DNA of 25,361 nucleotides. Source: CAZTTH01 sp964615975. GTDB lineage: Bacteria > Verrucomicrobiota > Lentisphaeria > JABSQK01 > JAJFLO01. Both the position numbers and the translations under genes were made by a program. The stretch is taken from contig CAZTTH010000047.1 in the NCBI GenBank assembly GCA_964615975.1, forward strand, positions 1-25,361, read 5' to 3'. Of this stretch, positions 1 through 9,074 are shown piece after piece. The notes beneath the pieces were generated by a model. It did not search any database, was not told the origin of the DNA, and was given only the letters and a program-made list of their open reading frames with translations. The first letter of the stretch is position 1, and each line of letters starts with the position of its first letter.

Positions 1-29
1 TTAGTTCCCCTGATCCTGATGTCGGCTTG

Positions 30-788
30 TCATGGAGTTATGGAAGGTTCCTTGGGAACGACTGGAATCATCCCTGGCTTCCCGTGTTTGCCGGCATTAT
101 ACTCACGGTCAAACCGGCAGAGGTAATGGGTCAATTCCTCACAGGATAATTGGCCGGGAGCGCTGACCGCGTCGATATAGCCATACGTCAAGCGTGAACC
201 CAAGAGGGGGAATAAAACCCGTGAACCCGCGCCGTCAGGGCCCATACCAATCAGGCAAAGCGGCATCCGCCAGGATTTTTCGAGTAAATCCATTAATACG
301 AAATAATCTTGCCGGCGCTGAATTTGAGTGGCGATTTTTGCGATAATCATGTTCTCTGACCCGACTTCAGCTTCTATTTGCGATACGAGACGCTGCAGCT
401 CACTCCGATCAGGAGTGCGGGTAAAATTGTGATACGAAACGATCACGGCTTTTTTCTTCGCGGCCGCCAGTGCGAGCAGTTGCGGAAACATCGTGCTCTG
501 GAGTTCAATATCGATCATGTCAACCAGATCAAGGCCGCGAACATAGAGATCAAAGCGTTCCTGATCGCGATCATCCGGCCATTGGCCGCCCTCTGATTGC
601 AAGCGAATAGTCAGCAGGAGCGGGAAAGACCAGGAGCGAATACGCTGGCAGATGGGCGCCAGTGTATTCAGCTCCGCCAGCCCCATGAGGTCGAAACGAA
701 TTTCACCGAGATCGCATGAGTTCGCGATTTCCGGGCTGAGCGTTTCCAGAGTTTCGAATTGTGAAATGGTGCCGACGACTTGAGCCAT
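30..788 (-). CDS. aroD: Type I 3-dehydroquinate dehydratase (AroD)
   Basis: This 252-residue cytoplasmic enzyme of the shikimate pathway dehydrates 3-dehydroquinate to 3-dehydroshikimate through a Schiff base. The length is normal for the family. The family motifs appear in order: EIRFD near residue 29, LLLTIR near 57 (substrate arginine), VIVSYHNF near 115 (catalytic His), IAKIA near 150 (Schiff-base Lys), GMGPDGAGSR near 180 (substrate Arg) and APGQLS near 210 (substrate Ser/Gln). All expected active-site residues are therefore present. The ATG start has no clear Shine-Dalgarno sequence. It is divergent from the hybrid-kinase operon across 355 bp, and no other shikimate gene is adjacent (hisC lies 14 kb away). 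The class I fold is well supported; the physiological role is inferred from the family. Confidence 0.93.
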   Translation of the reverse strand: MAQVVGTISQFETLETLSPEIANSCDLGEIRFDLMGLAELNTLAPICQRIRSWSFPLLLTIRLQSEGGQWPDDRDQERFDLYVRGLDLVDMIDIELQSTMFPQLLALAAAKKKAVIVSYHNFTRTPDRSELQRLVSQIEAEVGSENMIIAKIATQIQRRQDYFVLMDLLEKSWRMPLCLIGMGPDGAGSRVLFPLLGSRLTYGYIDAVSAPGQLSCEELTHYLCRFDREYNAGKHGKPGMIPVVPKEPSITP

Positions 789-1143
789 GAGATTGACAAT
801 AAAAATTAGCGAAGTTGAGGGTGTTTAGATGCAGATTTTTTTTTTAGACTTTAGCGGGCATATATTCCCCATAAAGAGGCAATCCGCCGGGTCGGCTCAT
901 CATTATAAATGATATCCATAACCAGTTGAATTCATTCATTAACCAGCCGATGAGTTACCGGCCAGTGCTGAATTAACTACCGCGAATATAAATTGAGTCA
1001 GCTATTTCACAAATTGAGCCGAGTTAATAAATTACATTTGCATTTCGGGGCGATATTGACTTAATGTTTACTTGATGTCCATTCTATAAAAAACTTATCG
1101 ATTTTTATATTGTGAGTGATTCATCTTTTCATTTTCCATCACC
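789..1143. other. Divergent intergenic region, aroD / hybrid kinase operon
   Basis: These 355 bp are AT-rich and hold no convincing ORF. They contain a small perfect hairpin at 899-913 (ATCATT-ATA-AATGAT), a run of T at about 837-845, and a direct repeat described separately. A TTGACT at 1056-1061 and a TATAAA at 1085-1090 look like promoter hexamers, but the 23-bp spacing is too long for a standard sigma-70 promoter. I do not call a promoter here. Confidence 0.6.
990..1020 (+). promoter_or_regulatory. Direct repeat AAATTGAGYC, possible regulator site
   Basis: AAATTGAGTC (990-999) is repeated as AAATTGAGCC (1011-1020), a 21-bp period that puts both copies on the same face of the helix. The pair lies about 125-155 bp upstream of the first hybrid kinase and in the shared upstream region of aroD. 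Tandem half-sites two turns apart are typical of response-regulator operators, but which protein would bind is unknown. Confidence 0.3.
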
Positions 1144-3150
1144 ATGACATTAAATCCCAAATCCATTCTAATCGTCGATGATGAGTCGCACATCCTGCAT
1201 TCCATTACCGAGGCACTGGCAACGACCGAGTACAAACTTGTCGTCACCACCCAGTATCAAGAAGCCATTGATCTGTCCCAAAATCAGTCATTTTCTCTGG
1301 CCTTGATTGATATTAACATGGGGGCGCATAACGGGATAGAACTGTTGTCGGAAATAAAAAAAATACAACCCTACCTCTTATGTGTCATGATGACAGCCCA
1401 TGCGACCATGGAATCCGCGATTGGCGCATTGAAGCATGGCGCCTACGACTATTTGCGCAAACCGTTTACCAGCAGCGAATTATTAAATGCGATCGGCCGC
1501 TATTTTTCCTGGCTGGAATTACAGGAGGAACGGCATAAAGCCGAACAAGAGCTCCAGTTGTTTGAAGAGCTCATCAATCATTCCAACGATCTTATCCTGG
1601 TTGTCGACACTGTCAGCGGTCAAAATCTTTATGTGAATCAAAAAATCTCTCAGGCCCTTGAATTTACCCGTGAAGAAATTTTATCCCTGCAAATGATTGA
1701 TTTGTTGAACGGCAATCCTTATGCCCTGTCCTGGCAGGAATTGTTGACAATTTTTGCCAAGGACAAACGCGGGGTATTTGAAGTTCAGATGCGGCGAAAA
1801 TCAGGGTCGAGCTTTGCGGTCGAGATGAATGTGAAGCAGGTGGTGGAAAATAATATCAGCTGTATTCTGGCCGTATGTCGCGATATCAGTGAACGTCAAC
1901 GTGCCACTTCGTTGTTGCTTGATGAACGCAAAAAACTGGAGCGGGAAGTAGAAGCCCGCACTCATGAACTGCGCACGTCCTTGATGGAAATTGAGGCGAC
2001 TCACAACATCCTCCAGGAAACCTACAATCATAAGAATCGATTTCTCTCCTCCCTGAGTCATGAGTTGCGCACCCCATTGCAAGCGATCCTGGGATATTGT
2101 GATTTGCTCCAAGGTCAATATTATGGAAAATTGAACGATAAACAAACCAATTATTCCGAGCAAATCAATAAAAGCGGCAAGCACCTGCTCTCTTTGCTCA
2201 ACGGCATGTTGGATCTGGCGCGAATAGAAGCCGGTGAAATGTCCATCCAGATCGAATCCTTCAATGTGGTTAATTTGATTGTCGAATGTTACAAAATGGT
2301 GGAAAATCAAGCCGCCAACAAAAAGCAGACAATCCAGCTTAAACTGCCAGAAGAAGTGCTGTACATGTCCGCGGATAAAATTAAAATCAAACAAGTCCTT
2401 CTCAATTTATTGACCAACGCGATCAAATACACCCCGGTAAACGGCTTGATCACGGTGGCGCTTGTGATTGAAAAAGACCAGACCATCAAGATCGTGGTCG
2501 AGGATACCGGCATGGGGATCGAGCCTGAGGATCAGGATAAAATATTTACCGAATTCTATCAAGCAAACCGGGTGCGTGAGGAGCATCTTGGCGGGGCGGG
2601 CATTGGTTTGGCGCTGGCACGGCGCTTGATTGATATGCATGAGGGTGAGATGGGTTTTACCAGCACTCCGGGGAAGGGCAGTTCATTCTGGTTCAAGCTT
2701 CCAATGGCGAAATCGGAATCGAAAGATTCGCTTTTTAATAATACCACCCATTTCAATTTACGTGCCAGGAAACGTCATCGCATCCTGGTGGTTGAAGATA
2801 ATATCACCAATTTGAATATGATTCTTGACATGCTGGCGGTGGCGAATCATTATGTCAGCGTGGCTCGCAATGGCGAGGAAGCCATTGCCAGTGTCGAAAA
2901 GGAAAAACCGGATCTGATACTGATGGACCTCCAGATGCCAGTAATGAATGGCTTCGAAGCCACCCAGGCATTGCGGCAAAATCCGGAGTATCGTTCCATC
3001 CCGATCGTGGCGGTAACCGCGAGCGCTGATGAAACCGCAATCAAACAATGTTTTGCTTCTGGTTTTACCGATTATCTGGCGAAACCGGTGAAATTAAAGG
3101 TCTTGCTGGAAACCATACAACGGCTCATGTCAAGCCCGCATACCCACTAA
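1144..3150 (+). CDS. Hybrid histidine kinase, REC-PAS-HisKA-HATPase-REC
   Basis: This is a soluble 668-residue hybrid sensor kinase with no membrane segment. An N-terminal receiver (about 5-120) has the acidic pocket D12/D13, phospho-acceptor D56, T84 and K106. A PAS domain follows (about 135-250), then a coiled-coil linker (255-295). The HisKA domain has H306 in SLSHELRTPL. The ATPase domain has N425 (N box), DTGMGI at 454-459 and GGAGIGLAL at 483-491. A C-terminal receiver (about 545-665) has D552, D595, T625 and K647. Every catalytic residue is present. With receivers at both ends it can take phosphate from an upstream kinase and pass it on. It is followed after 43 bp by a paralogue with the same order of domains, so the two are probably one operon. 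The ligand of the PAS domain is not apparent. Confidence 0.92.
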   Translation: MTLNPKSILIVDDESHILHSITEALATTEYKLVVTTQYQEAIDLSQNQSFSLALIDINMGAHNGIELLSEIKKIQPYLLCVMMTAHATMESAIGALKHGAYDYLRKPFTSSELLNAIGRYFSWLELQEERHKAEQELQLFEELINHSNDLILVVDTVSGQNLYVNQKISQALEFTREEILSLQMIDLLNGNPYALSWQELLTIFAKDKRGVFEVQMRRKSGSSFAVEMNVKQVVENNISCILAVCRDISERQRATSLLLDERKKLEREVEARTHELRTSLMEIEATHNILQETYNHKNRFLSSLSHELRTPLQAILGYCDLLQGQYYGKLNDKQTNYSEQINKSGKHLLSLLNGMLDLARIEAGEMSIQIESFNVVNLIVECYKMVENQAANKKQTIQLKLPEEVLYMSADKIKIKQVLLNLLTNAIKYTPVNGLITVALVIEKDQTIKIVVEDTGMGIEPEDQDKIFTEFYQANRVREEHLGGAGIGLALARRLIDMHEGEMGFTSTPGKGSSFWFKLPMAKSESKDSLFNNTTHFNLRARKRHRILVVEDNITNLNMILDMLAVANHYVSVARNGEEAIASVEKEKPDLILMDLQMPVMNGFEATQALRQNPEYRSIPIVAVTASADETAIKQCFASGFTDYLAKPVKLKVLLETIQRLMSSPHTH

Positions 3151-3193
3151 TACACGCACCAACATAAAACAGCAACAGGTAATTTCCATCATA

Positions 3194-5662
3194 ATGAATT
3201 CCATCAACGTCATGGTCGTAGAGGATGATCCGAATTCAGCGCGTTTCATCATGCATACTCTGGAACATTACAGTTATCGGGTCAGTTGCCTGGTGACAAC
3301 CGGAGTTGCCGCGATCGAAAATGCCGCCACTCATCGTCCCGATATTATCCTCATGGACATCATGCTGGAAGGCCGGATTGACGGGGTTGAAGCGGCCCGG
3401 CAGATTCATCGGCGATTTCGCATTCCCATCATCTATTTGACCGCGTATTCCGCGGATGTCCTGGTTGAACGGGCCAAGACCTCCGGCGCATTTTGCTATC
3501 TCCTCAAACCCTTCAAGGAAGTGGAGTTGCATGCCACGATTCAAATGGTTCTCAATAGATACAAGGCTGAGCAGCTCCAGGAAAGCGAGGATCGCTTCCT
3601 GCTCATGGCGGAGTGGTCTCCGATGATGATCTGGATGACAAGTCCTTATCAGGATCGGACGTTTGTCAACAAGCAACTCCTTAAGTTTATCGGTAAATCC
3701 ACCGAGAAACAACTGGGGTTCGGTTGGTTGGAGAATATTCATCCCGATGATTATGATCGGTATCGGCAGACATTGCGTAACGCGCATCAGTTAAAAAAAC
3801 ATTTCACCTGCGACTATCGCATTAAACGCGTGGACGGAAATTATTCCTGGGTGCGCGATCAGGCCAACCCGCGTTTGTATTCCGATGGTCAATTCGCAGG
3901 ATTGATTGGAATCACTCTTGATATCAATGATCAAAAGCAAACCGAGCACACTTTCGAGATGCAGTTGCAGCGGGTGCAATCGCTTTATGGGTTGACCACG
4001 GCCAAAACCACGAATTTTGAAGCACAATTTATCGAGAGCCTGAAAGTGGGGGTGAGGCTGGTCGGACTTGATGTCGGGGTATTATTTGATGATAACTTTC
4101 CCACTCCGCGGATACTTTATTCCTATATTGCCGCCCCTTCCATGGACACTTCCATCGAAGCAATTTTACACCCTCTCGAGCTGCTCGAATTTACCAATAA
4201 CAATGATCCGTTGGCGATTCACAATCTGATGGAGTCGTCATATTATCCGCATCTTGAAGAAGCAGCTCCTCAAGTGGGCTGTTGTCTCAGCATTCCCCTG
4301 CTTCTCGGGGTGCAGCGGCTGGGGACGTTGAGTTTTTTTGGTTTTGCCGCACGAGATCATGCGTTTTCTTCCGTTGATATGGAAATGTTAAAATTTCTGG
4401 GACTGTGTATCGGCGGGGTGCTGGCGCGGCAGGTTACTGAAAACACGCTGAATGAATTCAATCAGGATTTGACCCGCCATCATGGGGAGCTCAACGATAC
4501 CAAAATCGAGCTTAATGTTACCCATCAGCGACTTCAGGAAACCAACCAATATGCCTTGAGAATATTGTCTCTGGTCGGACAACAGGTCGGTTCAACCCTC
4601 CATGGAGTATCTGGTTTCACCACCTTGTTGAAAGATGAATTTTATGGTTCCCTGAATGACAAACAAAAGGAGTGTATTGAACAAATCAATAAAGGCGCCA
4701 ATCATTTGCTTGCCATGATTGGCAGTCTGTCAGACTTGTACAAGGTCAATATGCGAACGATCACTTTTGAAATGAAACAATTGAATCTTGCTGAAGTCAT
4801 CGAGACGGTGCAGAAGTCAATGCAGTCCGGTATCGTGGAAAAGGAATTGAAAGTCAACGTCGCCATTGCCGATCCCGAAAAATTGTATGTTAATGGCGAT
4901 TTGCAACGGGTCAAACAAATACTTGCCGCGCTTCTCAACAATGCCATCAAGTATTCGCCAACCGGCGGGGAAATTACCATTCGTGGGGAAATGGCGGAAG
5001 ACAATATGGTCTATATTGAAATTGGTGATCAAGGTGTCGGTATCCCGGAGGATAAACTGGAGTTTTTGTTTAGCGAATTTTATCACGTCGATCCGATTCG
5101 CGATAACCAGATGGGAGGGATCGGTATCGGACTGGCTTTGGCACGCCATTTGGTGGAATTGCATAGTGGTAAAATCGGGTATAAACACGGAGAAGATAAG
5201 GGGAGTCTTTTTTGGGTGAGGTTGCCATGTTCATTGAATCTTGCCACCGGGAGAAAAGCCCCCGGGGAACCAGAAATCAATGAGCAAGCCCCAGAGGCCG
5301 GACATCGGGTGCTGGTAGTTGATGACAATGAGATGAATCTTGCGATTCTGGTCGAGATGTTGATGATCGAGCATTACACCGTCCTGGTTGCCAAAAATGG
5401 CGCCGAAGCCATTGAGATGGCGGAAAAGAATAATCCCGAGTTGATTTTGATGGATCTGTTCATGCCGGTGATGGATGGATTTGAAGCCACCCGCTATCTC
5501 CGTGCCCAGGAAAAATATAAAAATCTGCCGATTGTCGCGATCTCCGCCAGCGCGGATCAGCAAACCATCGATGATTCATTGGCCGCAGGTTGCACCGAAC
5601 ATCTGGCCAAGCCGGTGCAATTGAAACACCTATTCGAGCTCTTGCGCCGCATCTTTAAGTAG
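3194..5662 (+). CDS. Hybrid kinase paralogue lacking the phospho-acceptor His
   Basis: This 822-residue soluble protein has the order REC (D11/D12, D55, T83, K105), PAS (about 130-250), GAF (about 265-415), coiled coil, dimerisation domain, HATPase and REC (D710/D711, D754, S784, K806). The dimerisation and ATPase parts align without gaps to the preceding kinase; both carry YG-x-LNDKQ and EQINK motifs. Where the upstream protein has SLSHELRTPL, this one has LVGQQVGSTL, so the phospho-acceptor position is Q463 (codon CAA, 4580-4582). The ATPase boxes look intact: N583, DQGVG at 612-616, GGIGIGLAL at 641-649. It may be a pseudokinase partner, a phosphatase or a heterodimer subunit of the upstream kinase. 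The stop is TAG, and the last 33 bp overlap the convergent membrane-protein gene. Confidence 0.9.
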   Translation: MNSINVMVVEDDPNSARFIMHTLEHYSYRVSCLVTTGVAAIENAATHRPDIILMDIMLEGRIDGVEAARQIHRRFRIPIIYLTAYSADVLVERAKTSGAFCYLLKPFKEVELHATIQMVLNRYKAEQLQESEDRFLLMAEWSPMMIWMTSPYQDRTFVNKQLLKFIGKSTEKQLGFGWLENIHPDDYDRYRQTLRNAHQLKKHFTCDYRIKRVDGNYSWVRDQANPRLYSDGQFAGLIGITLDINDQKQTEHTFEMQLQRVQSLYGLTTAKTTNFEAQFIESLKVGVRLVGLDVGVLFDDNFPTPRILYSYIAAPSMDTSIEAILHPLELLEFTNNNDPLAIHNLMESSYYPHLEEAAPQVGCCLSIPLLLGVQRLGTLSFFGFAARDHAFSSVDMEMLKFLGLCIGGVLARQVTENTLNEFNQDLTRHHGELNDTKIELNVTHQRLQETNQYALRILSLVGQQVGSTLHGVSGFTTLLKDEFYGSLNDKQKECIEQINKGANHLLAMIGSLSDLYKVNMRTITFEMKQLNLAEVIETVQKSMQSGIVEKELKVNVAIADPEKLYVNGDLQRVKQILAALLNNAIKYSPTGGEITIRGEMAEDNMVYIEIGDQGVGIPEDKLEFLFSEFYHVDPIRDNQMGGIGIGLALARHLVELHSGKIGYKHGEDKGSLFWVRLPCSLNLATGRKAPGEPEINEQAPEAGHRVLVVDDNEMNLAILVEMLMIEHYTVLVAKNGAEAIEMAEKNNPELILMDLFMPVMDGFEATRYLRAQEKYKNLPIVAISASADQQTIDDSLAAGCTEHLAKPVQLKHLFELLRRIFK

Positions 5663-6994
5663 CGTCTTGCTGCTTTTGGTGTTGATGGCTTGACGCGCCA
5701 GGTTCTGGATGAGGCGTTGTTCTTCATTCTCAAGTACCTCACTCAGCTGGGGAGTGGGAGCCTCAGAGGCGAACTTCAATCCATTCCAGCCATCACCCCA
5801 CAATGCCAGATAAACCTTGTCCCAACCCAGGCGATCGGGTGGCAATGCCGGAACATAACTGTCGGGACCGGTGGCGATCAGGATACGATGGCGGCATAAT
5901 TGCTGGAGGATATCCTCCAGCAAACGTTGGGGGAAACGATGGATTTCCTCAAAGGCGGAAAGTTGCCAGGTTCTTTCGCCGAGTTCGAATTCCCGGCAAA
6001 TATCAACGATCATCATCCCTGCCAGTCTGAAGCGAATCGCGGGAGTCACCCGGGCCATGATATTATCGGGGAGATATCGCCAGACATTCTGATGGGTGAA
6101 ACACAGCAGTGCTCCCACCAGGATCAACATCCAGTTGATATATAACCAGGAAAGAAATATTGGCAGCGTCGCGAAGATGCCATAAATCGCATTATAGCGG
6201 GCCACACCAATTTGAAATTTTATATAACAAAACTGGATGACGAACCAGGCAATTCCAGAGACGACTCCGCCAACCAACGCGGAGGAGATTTTGACTTTGG
6301 TATTGGGGATGAAGTGATAGAGAAAGCTGAATGCCCCCACCATCCCGAGCATACTGCTGAGGGCCATGATGATCTTGAAAATTATCGCCAATCCCCCCAA
6401 ATCGCCGGTCATATCAAAGATTTCCTCATAACTCGATACTGTGGCATTCAGGGTCGAACTGAATATCGCCATCAGCGGCGCCACAATTACAATCAGGATA
6501 TAATCCGCCAGTTTACGCATCAGCGGCCGATCGTTCTTAACCCCCCAGACGGCATTAAAAATATGCTCGATATTCCCCAGGACTTTGATCACAGTCCAGA
6601 GCAGGATCAGCAATCCGATGATCCCCAGCACCGAGAAATTGGTTTTCTGCACCAGTTCAAACAACCGTTGAATAAAGGTTTGTATCTCCCGGGGCATGGC
6701 TTCGACATAACTCCTGATTGCCAGCATCAGGCGATCCTGCAATTGAAATCCTTTGGCCAGGGAGAAGATAAAAGCCAGCATCGGCACCAGCGACATCAGG
6801 GTGATAAAGGTCAGGGTTGACGCTTGATGCAGGCAATTGATCTTTTGAAACTTGTAGATGACAATGTAAATCCCGCGCAGGAAAAGCAATCCCAGGCGCT
6901 GCATGGGAGTGAATGGGCGCAGATCGAGAAACCACAAATCACGATTCACAAAGCGCCAATAATGCTCAAATTGCTGTTTGTAATGGGGATTCAT
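5630..6994 (-). CDS. YihY/BrkB-family inner-membrane protein
   Basis: A 454-residue polytopic membrane protein of the YihY/BrkB (formerly RNase BN-like) family, whose function is not settled. After an amphipathic N-terminus there are about six hydrophobic segments between residues 60 and 300. Family signatures are YHFIPNTKVK at 226-235 and YNAIYGIFATLPIFLSWLY at 267-285. The C-terminal 130 residues are soluble and look like a winged-helix-type extension (EEIHRFPQRLLEDIL near 349), as in longer members of the family. It is the last gene of a minus-strand run after nuoF and carbonic anhydrase (39 bp downstream of the latter), so it may be co-transcribed with them. Its 3' end overlaps the convergent hybrid kinase. 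The old RNase BN assignment should not be used. Confidence 0.9.
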   Translation of the reverse strand: MNPHYKQQFEHYWRFVNRDLWFLDLRPFTPMQRLGLLFLRGIYIVIYKFQKINCLHQASTLTFITLMSLVPMLAFIFSLAKGFQLQDRLMLAIRSYVEAMPREIQTFIQRLFELVQKTNFSVLGIIGLLILLWTVIKVLGNIEHIFNAVWGVKNDRPLMRKLADYILIVIVAPLMAIFSSTLNATVSSYEEIFDMTGDLGGLAIIFKIIMALSSMLGMVGAFSFLYHFIPNTKVKISSALVGGVVSGIAWFVIQFCYIKFQIGVARYNAIYGIFATLPIFLSWLYINWMLILVGALLCFTHQNVWRYLPDNIMARVTPAIRFRLAGMMIVDICREFELGERTWQLSAFEEIHRFPQRLLEDILQQLCRHRILIATGPDSYVPALPPDRLGWDKVYLALWGDGWNGLKFASEAPTPQLSEVLENEEQRLIQNLARQAINTKSSKTLLKDAAQELE

Positions 6995-7033
6995 GATTTT
7001 CTTAAATAACCTGATGATTGGGAACCATGACCA

Positions 7034-7681
7034 TTACCATTTCAGGCTGGCCATGGCCGCTTGATAATTGGGGATGATCTTGTCCTGTCTGTTTATCGAT
7101 GTATTCAAGTCCTGCAGCAGACCATCGCTCAACCCATATACCCAGCCGTGAACGGTCAATTCCTGGCCTCGTTCCCAGGCATCACGGACGATTGAAGTAT
7201 GGCATACATTGGCGACTCCCTCGATGACATTTAATTCACACAAACGCTCAAATTGTCGTGACATCTCGGTAATGCCTTGCAAACGCTTTTCATGTTTGAT
7301 TCTTACATCCTGTAAATGGCGCAGCCAGTTGTCCACCAACCCCAGACGGTCACGAAACAGGGCGGCCTGGACCCCGCTGCAGCCATAATGGCCGCACACA
7401 ATGATATGACTCACCCGCAATATCGCCACCGCGAAATGGATCACCGATAAACAATTCAGATCGGTGTGGACAACCAGATTGGCAATATTGCGATGGACGA
7501 ACAACTCACCTGGCATCAGGCCAACGATCTGATTGGCAGGCACCCGGCTGTCGGAACAGCCGATCCAGAGATACTTCGGCGTTTGTTGTTGGGATAGCTG
7601 GACAAAGAATTCCGGATCCTGTTTATGAATCCGTTCTGACCAGGCGCGATTATTGGCAAAGAGTTGATTGAGACGGGACAT
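7034..7681 (-). CDS. can: Beta-class carbonic anhydrase (type II)
   Basis: A 215-residue cytoplasmic zinc enzyme that interconverts CO2 and bicarbonate. It aligns along its whole length with E. coli Can, even keeping the same numbering: zinc ligands C42, H98 and C101 with D44/R46 of the CSDSR motif. W39, R64 and a Tyr near 183 correspond to the bicarbonate-binding triad of allosteric type II beta enzymes, so pH/bicarbonate regulation is likely. The start is supported by AGGA nine bases upstream. It lies 64 bp downstream of nuoF and 39 bp upstream of the YihY-family gene, all on the minus strand. Bicarbonate supply for carboxylases is the usual role; nothing here links it to an autotrophic pathway. 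Confidence 0.95.
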   Translation of the reverse strand: MSRLNQLFANNRAWSERIHKQDPEFFVQLSQQQTPKYLWIGCSDSRVPANQIVGLMPGELFVHRNIANLVVHTDLNCLSVIHFAVAILRVSHIIVCGHYGCSGVQAALFRDRLGLVDNWLRHLQDVRIKHEKRLQGITEMSRQFERLCELNVIEGVANVCHTSIVRDAWERGQELTVHGWVYGLSDGLLQDLNTSINRQDKIIPNYQAAMASLKW

Positions 7682-7745
7682 GGTGATTATTCCTAAATTA
7701 TGATGATCTCAATCGGCATGGATGATCCTTGTTATTACGTGCCAA

Positions 7746-9074
7746 CTAGTGCGTGTTACAGGCATGATCGGGATGGCAAACCCGTTCTGGATGCTGGATA
7801 TGGTATTCGAATTCATGACGAAAATGGCGAATGGCGCTGGCGACCGGCCAGGCCGCGGCATCACCCAATGGACAAATGGTTCTGCCTTCGATTTTGCTGG
7901 CGATATCGACCAGCAGCTCCAGATCCGCGATCTTGCCATGACCTGCTTCGATGCGATGCAGCACCCGTTCCATCCACCCTGTGCCTTCGCGGCAGGGACT
8001 GCATTGCCCACAGGACTCATGATGATAAAAGCGGGCATAATTCCAGGTATTGCGGACAATGCACTGGTCCTCATCAAAGACAATAAACCCGCCCGATCCC
8101 AACATCGAACCGGTGGCAAAACCGCCGTCACTCAAGGATTCATAAGACAGCAAACGGGGCTCACCCTTGGCGGTTTTCAATATCAATGATTTCGGGAGAA
8201 TTGGCACGGAGGAACCGCCGGCAACCACCGCTTTGAGTTCCCTGCCATTCCTGATTCCACCGCAGTATTCCTCGCTGTAAATGAATTCTTCCACCGGCAA
8301 TCCCAGCTCGATCTCATATACTCCCGGCTTATTGATATTGCCGCAGGCCGAAATCAATTTGGTGCCAGTGCTTTTGCCAATCCCGATTTTGGCGTACTCC
8401 TCCCCACTGTGATTTATGATCCAGGGAACCGCGGCGATGGTTTCGACATTGTTGACCACGGTGGGACACCCCCACAGTCCATAGACCGCGGGAAAAGGCG
8501 GTTTATTTCTCGGATTGCCGCGTTTGCCTTCGAGCGATTCGATCAACCCGGTTTCTTCCCCGCAAATGTATGCGCCAGCTCCGGGATGAACATGAATATC
8601 CAGGCAATATCCCTGGTTCTGGATATTCTTTCCCAGCCAGTTGTGCGCGCTGGCTTCCGCGATCGCCTGTTCCAGTATCTTTATGATCCATTTATATTCG
8701 CCGCGAATATAAATGTAGGCCGTGTTACAGCCCAACGCATAACTGGAAATAATCATGCCTTCAATCAGCAGATGGGGATTAAATTCCATCAGGTAGCGAT
8801 CTTTGAAGGTGCCCGGTTCGCTTTCATCGGCATTGCACAACAAATAGCGGGGCACCCCGGGGGGCTTGGCCATGAAGCCCCATTTCATGCCGGCGGGAAA
8901 GCCGGCGCCGCCGCGCCCGCGCAATCCCGATTTCTTCACCTCATTCAGGATATCATCTGGGGTCAGTTTCAGCAGCGCTTTTTCGACCGCGTCATAACCG
9001 CCATGACGGCGATAGACCTCATAAGTCTTGAGGTCAGGTATATGACTATGTTCCAGCAACAGTTTTCGTCCCAT
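7746..9074 (-). CDS. nuoF: NADH-quinone oxidoreductase subunit F (NuoF)
   Basis: A 442-residue 51-kDa-type subunit that binds NADH, FMN and the N3 [4Fe-4S] cluster in the peripheral arm of complex I. GLRGRGGAGFPAG at 50-62 is the FMN/NADH glycine loop, GAGAYICGEETGL at 165-177 is the second nucleotide-binding stretch, and C355-x2-C358-x2-C361 with C401 are the cluster ligands. Length and motifs match NuoF rather than the longer HoxF/FdsB fusions, which carry extra N- or C-terminal modules. The gene is not next to nuoE or nuoG: 449 bp of non-coding DNA lie upstream and carbonic anhydrase lies downstream. It could therefore be a second copy, or part of another NADH-linked enzyme. AGGG lies seven bases before the ATG. 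Confidence 0.93.
   Translation of the reverse strand: MGRKLLLEHSHIPDLKTYEVYRRHGGYDAVEKALLKLTPDDILNEVKKSGLRGRGGAGFPAGMKWGFMAKPPGVPRYLLCNADESEPGTFKDRYLMEFNPHLLIEGMIISSYALGCNTAYIYIRGEYKWIIKILEQAIAEASAHNWLGKNIQNQGYCLDIHVHPGAGAYICGEETGLIESLEGKRGNPRNKPPFPAVYGLWGCPTVVNNVETIAAVPWIINHSGEEYAKIGIGKSTGTKLISACGNINKPGVYEIELGLPVEEFIYSEEYCGGIRNGRELKAVVAGGSSVPILPKSLILKTAKGEPRLLSYESLSDGGFATGSMLGSGGFIVFDEDQCIVRNTWNYARFYHHESCGQCSPCREGTGWMERVLHRIEAGHGKIADLELLVDIASKIEGRTICPLGDAAAWPVASAIRHFRHEFEYHIQHPERVCHPDHACNTH

Noticed and set aside
1801..2394. 197-residue minus-strand ORF opposite the first hybrid kinase
   Set aside because: Antisense to the kinase core with no family signature.
6212..6820. 202-residue plus-strand ORF opposite the YihY-family gene
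   Set aside because: It is Asp/His/Gln-rich with no motif and lies wholly antisense to a well-supported membrane protein.
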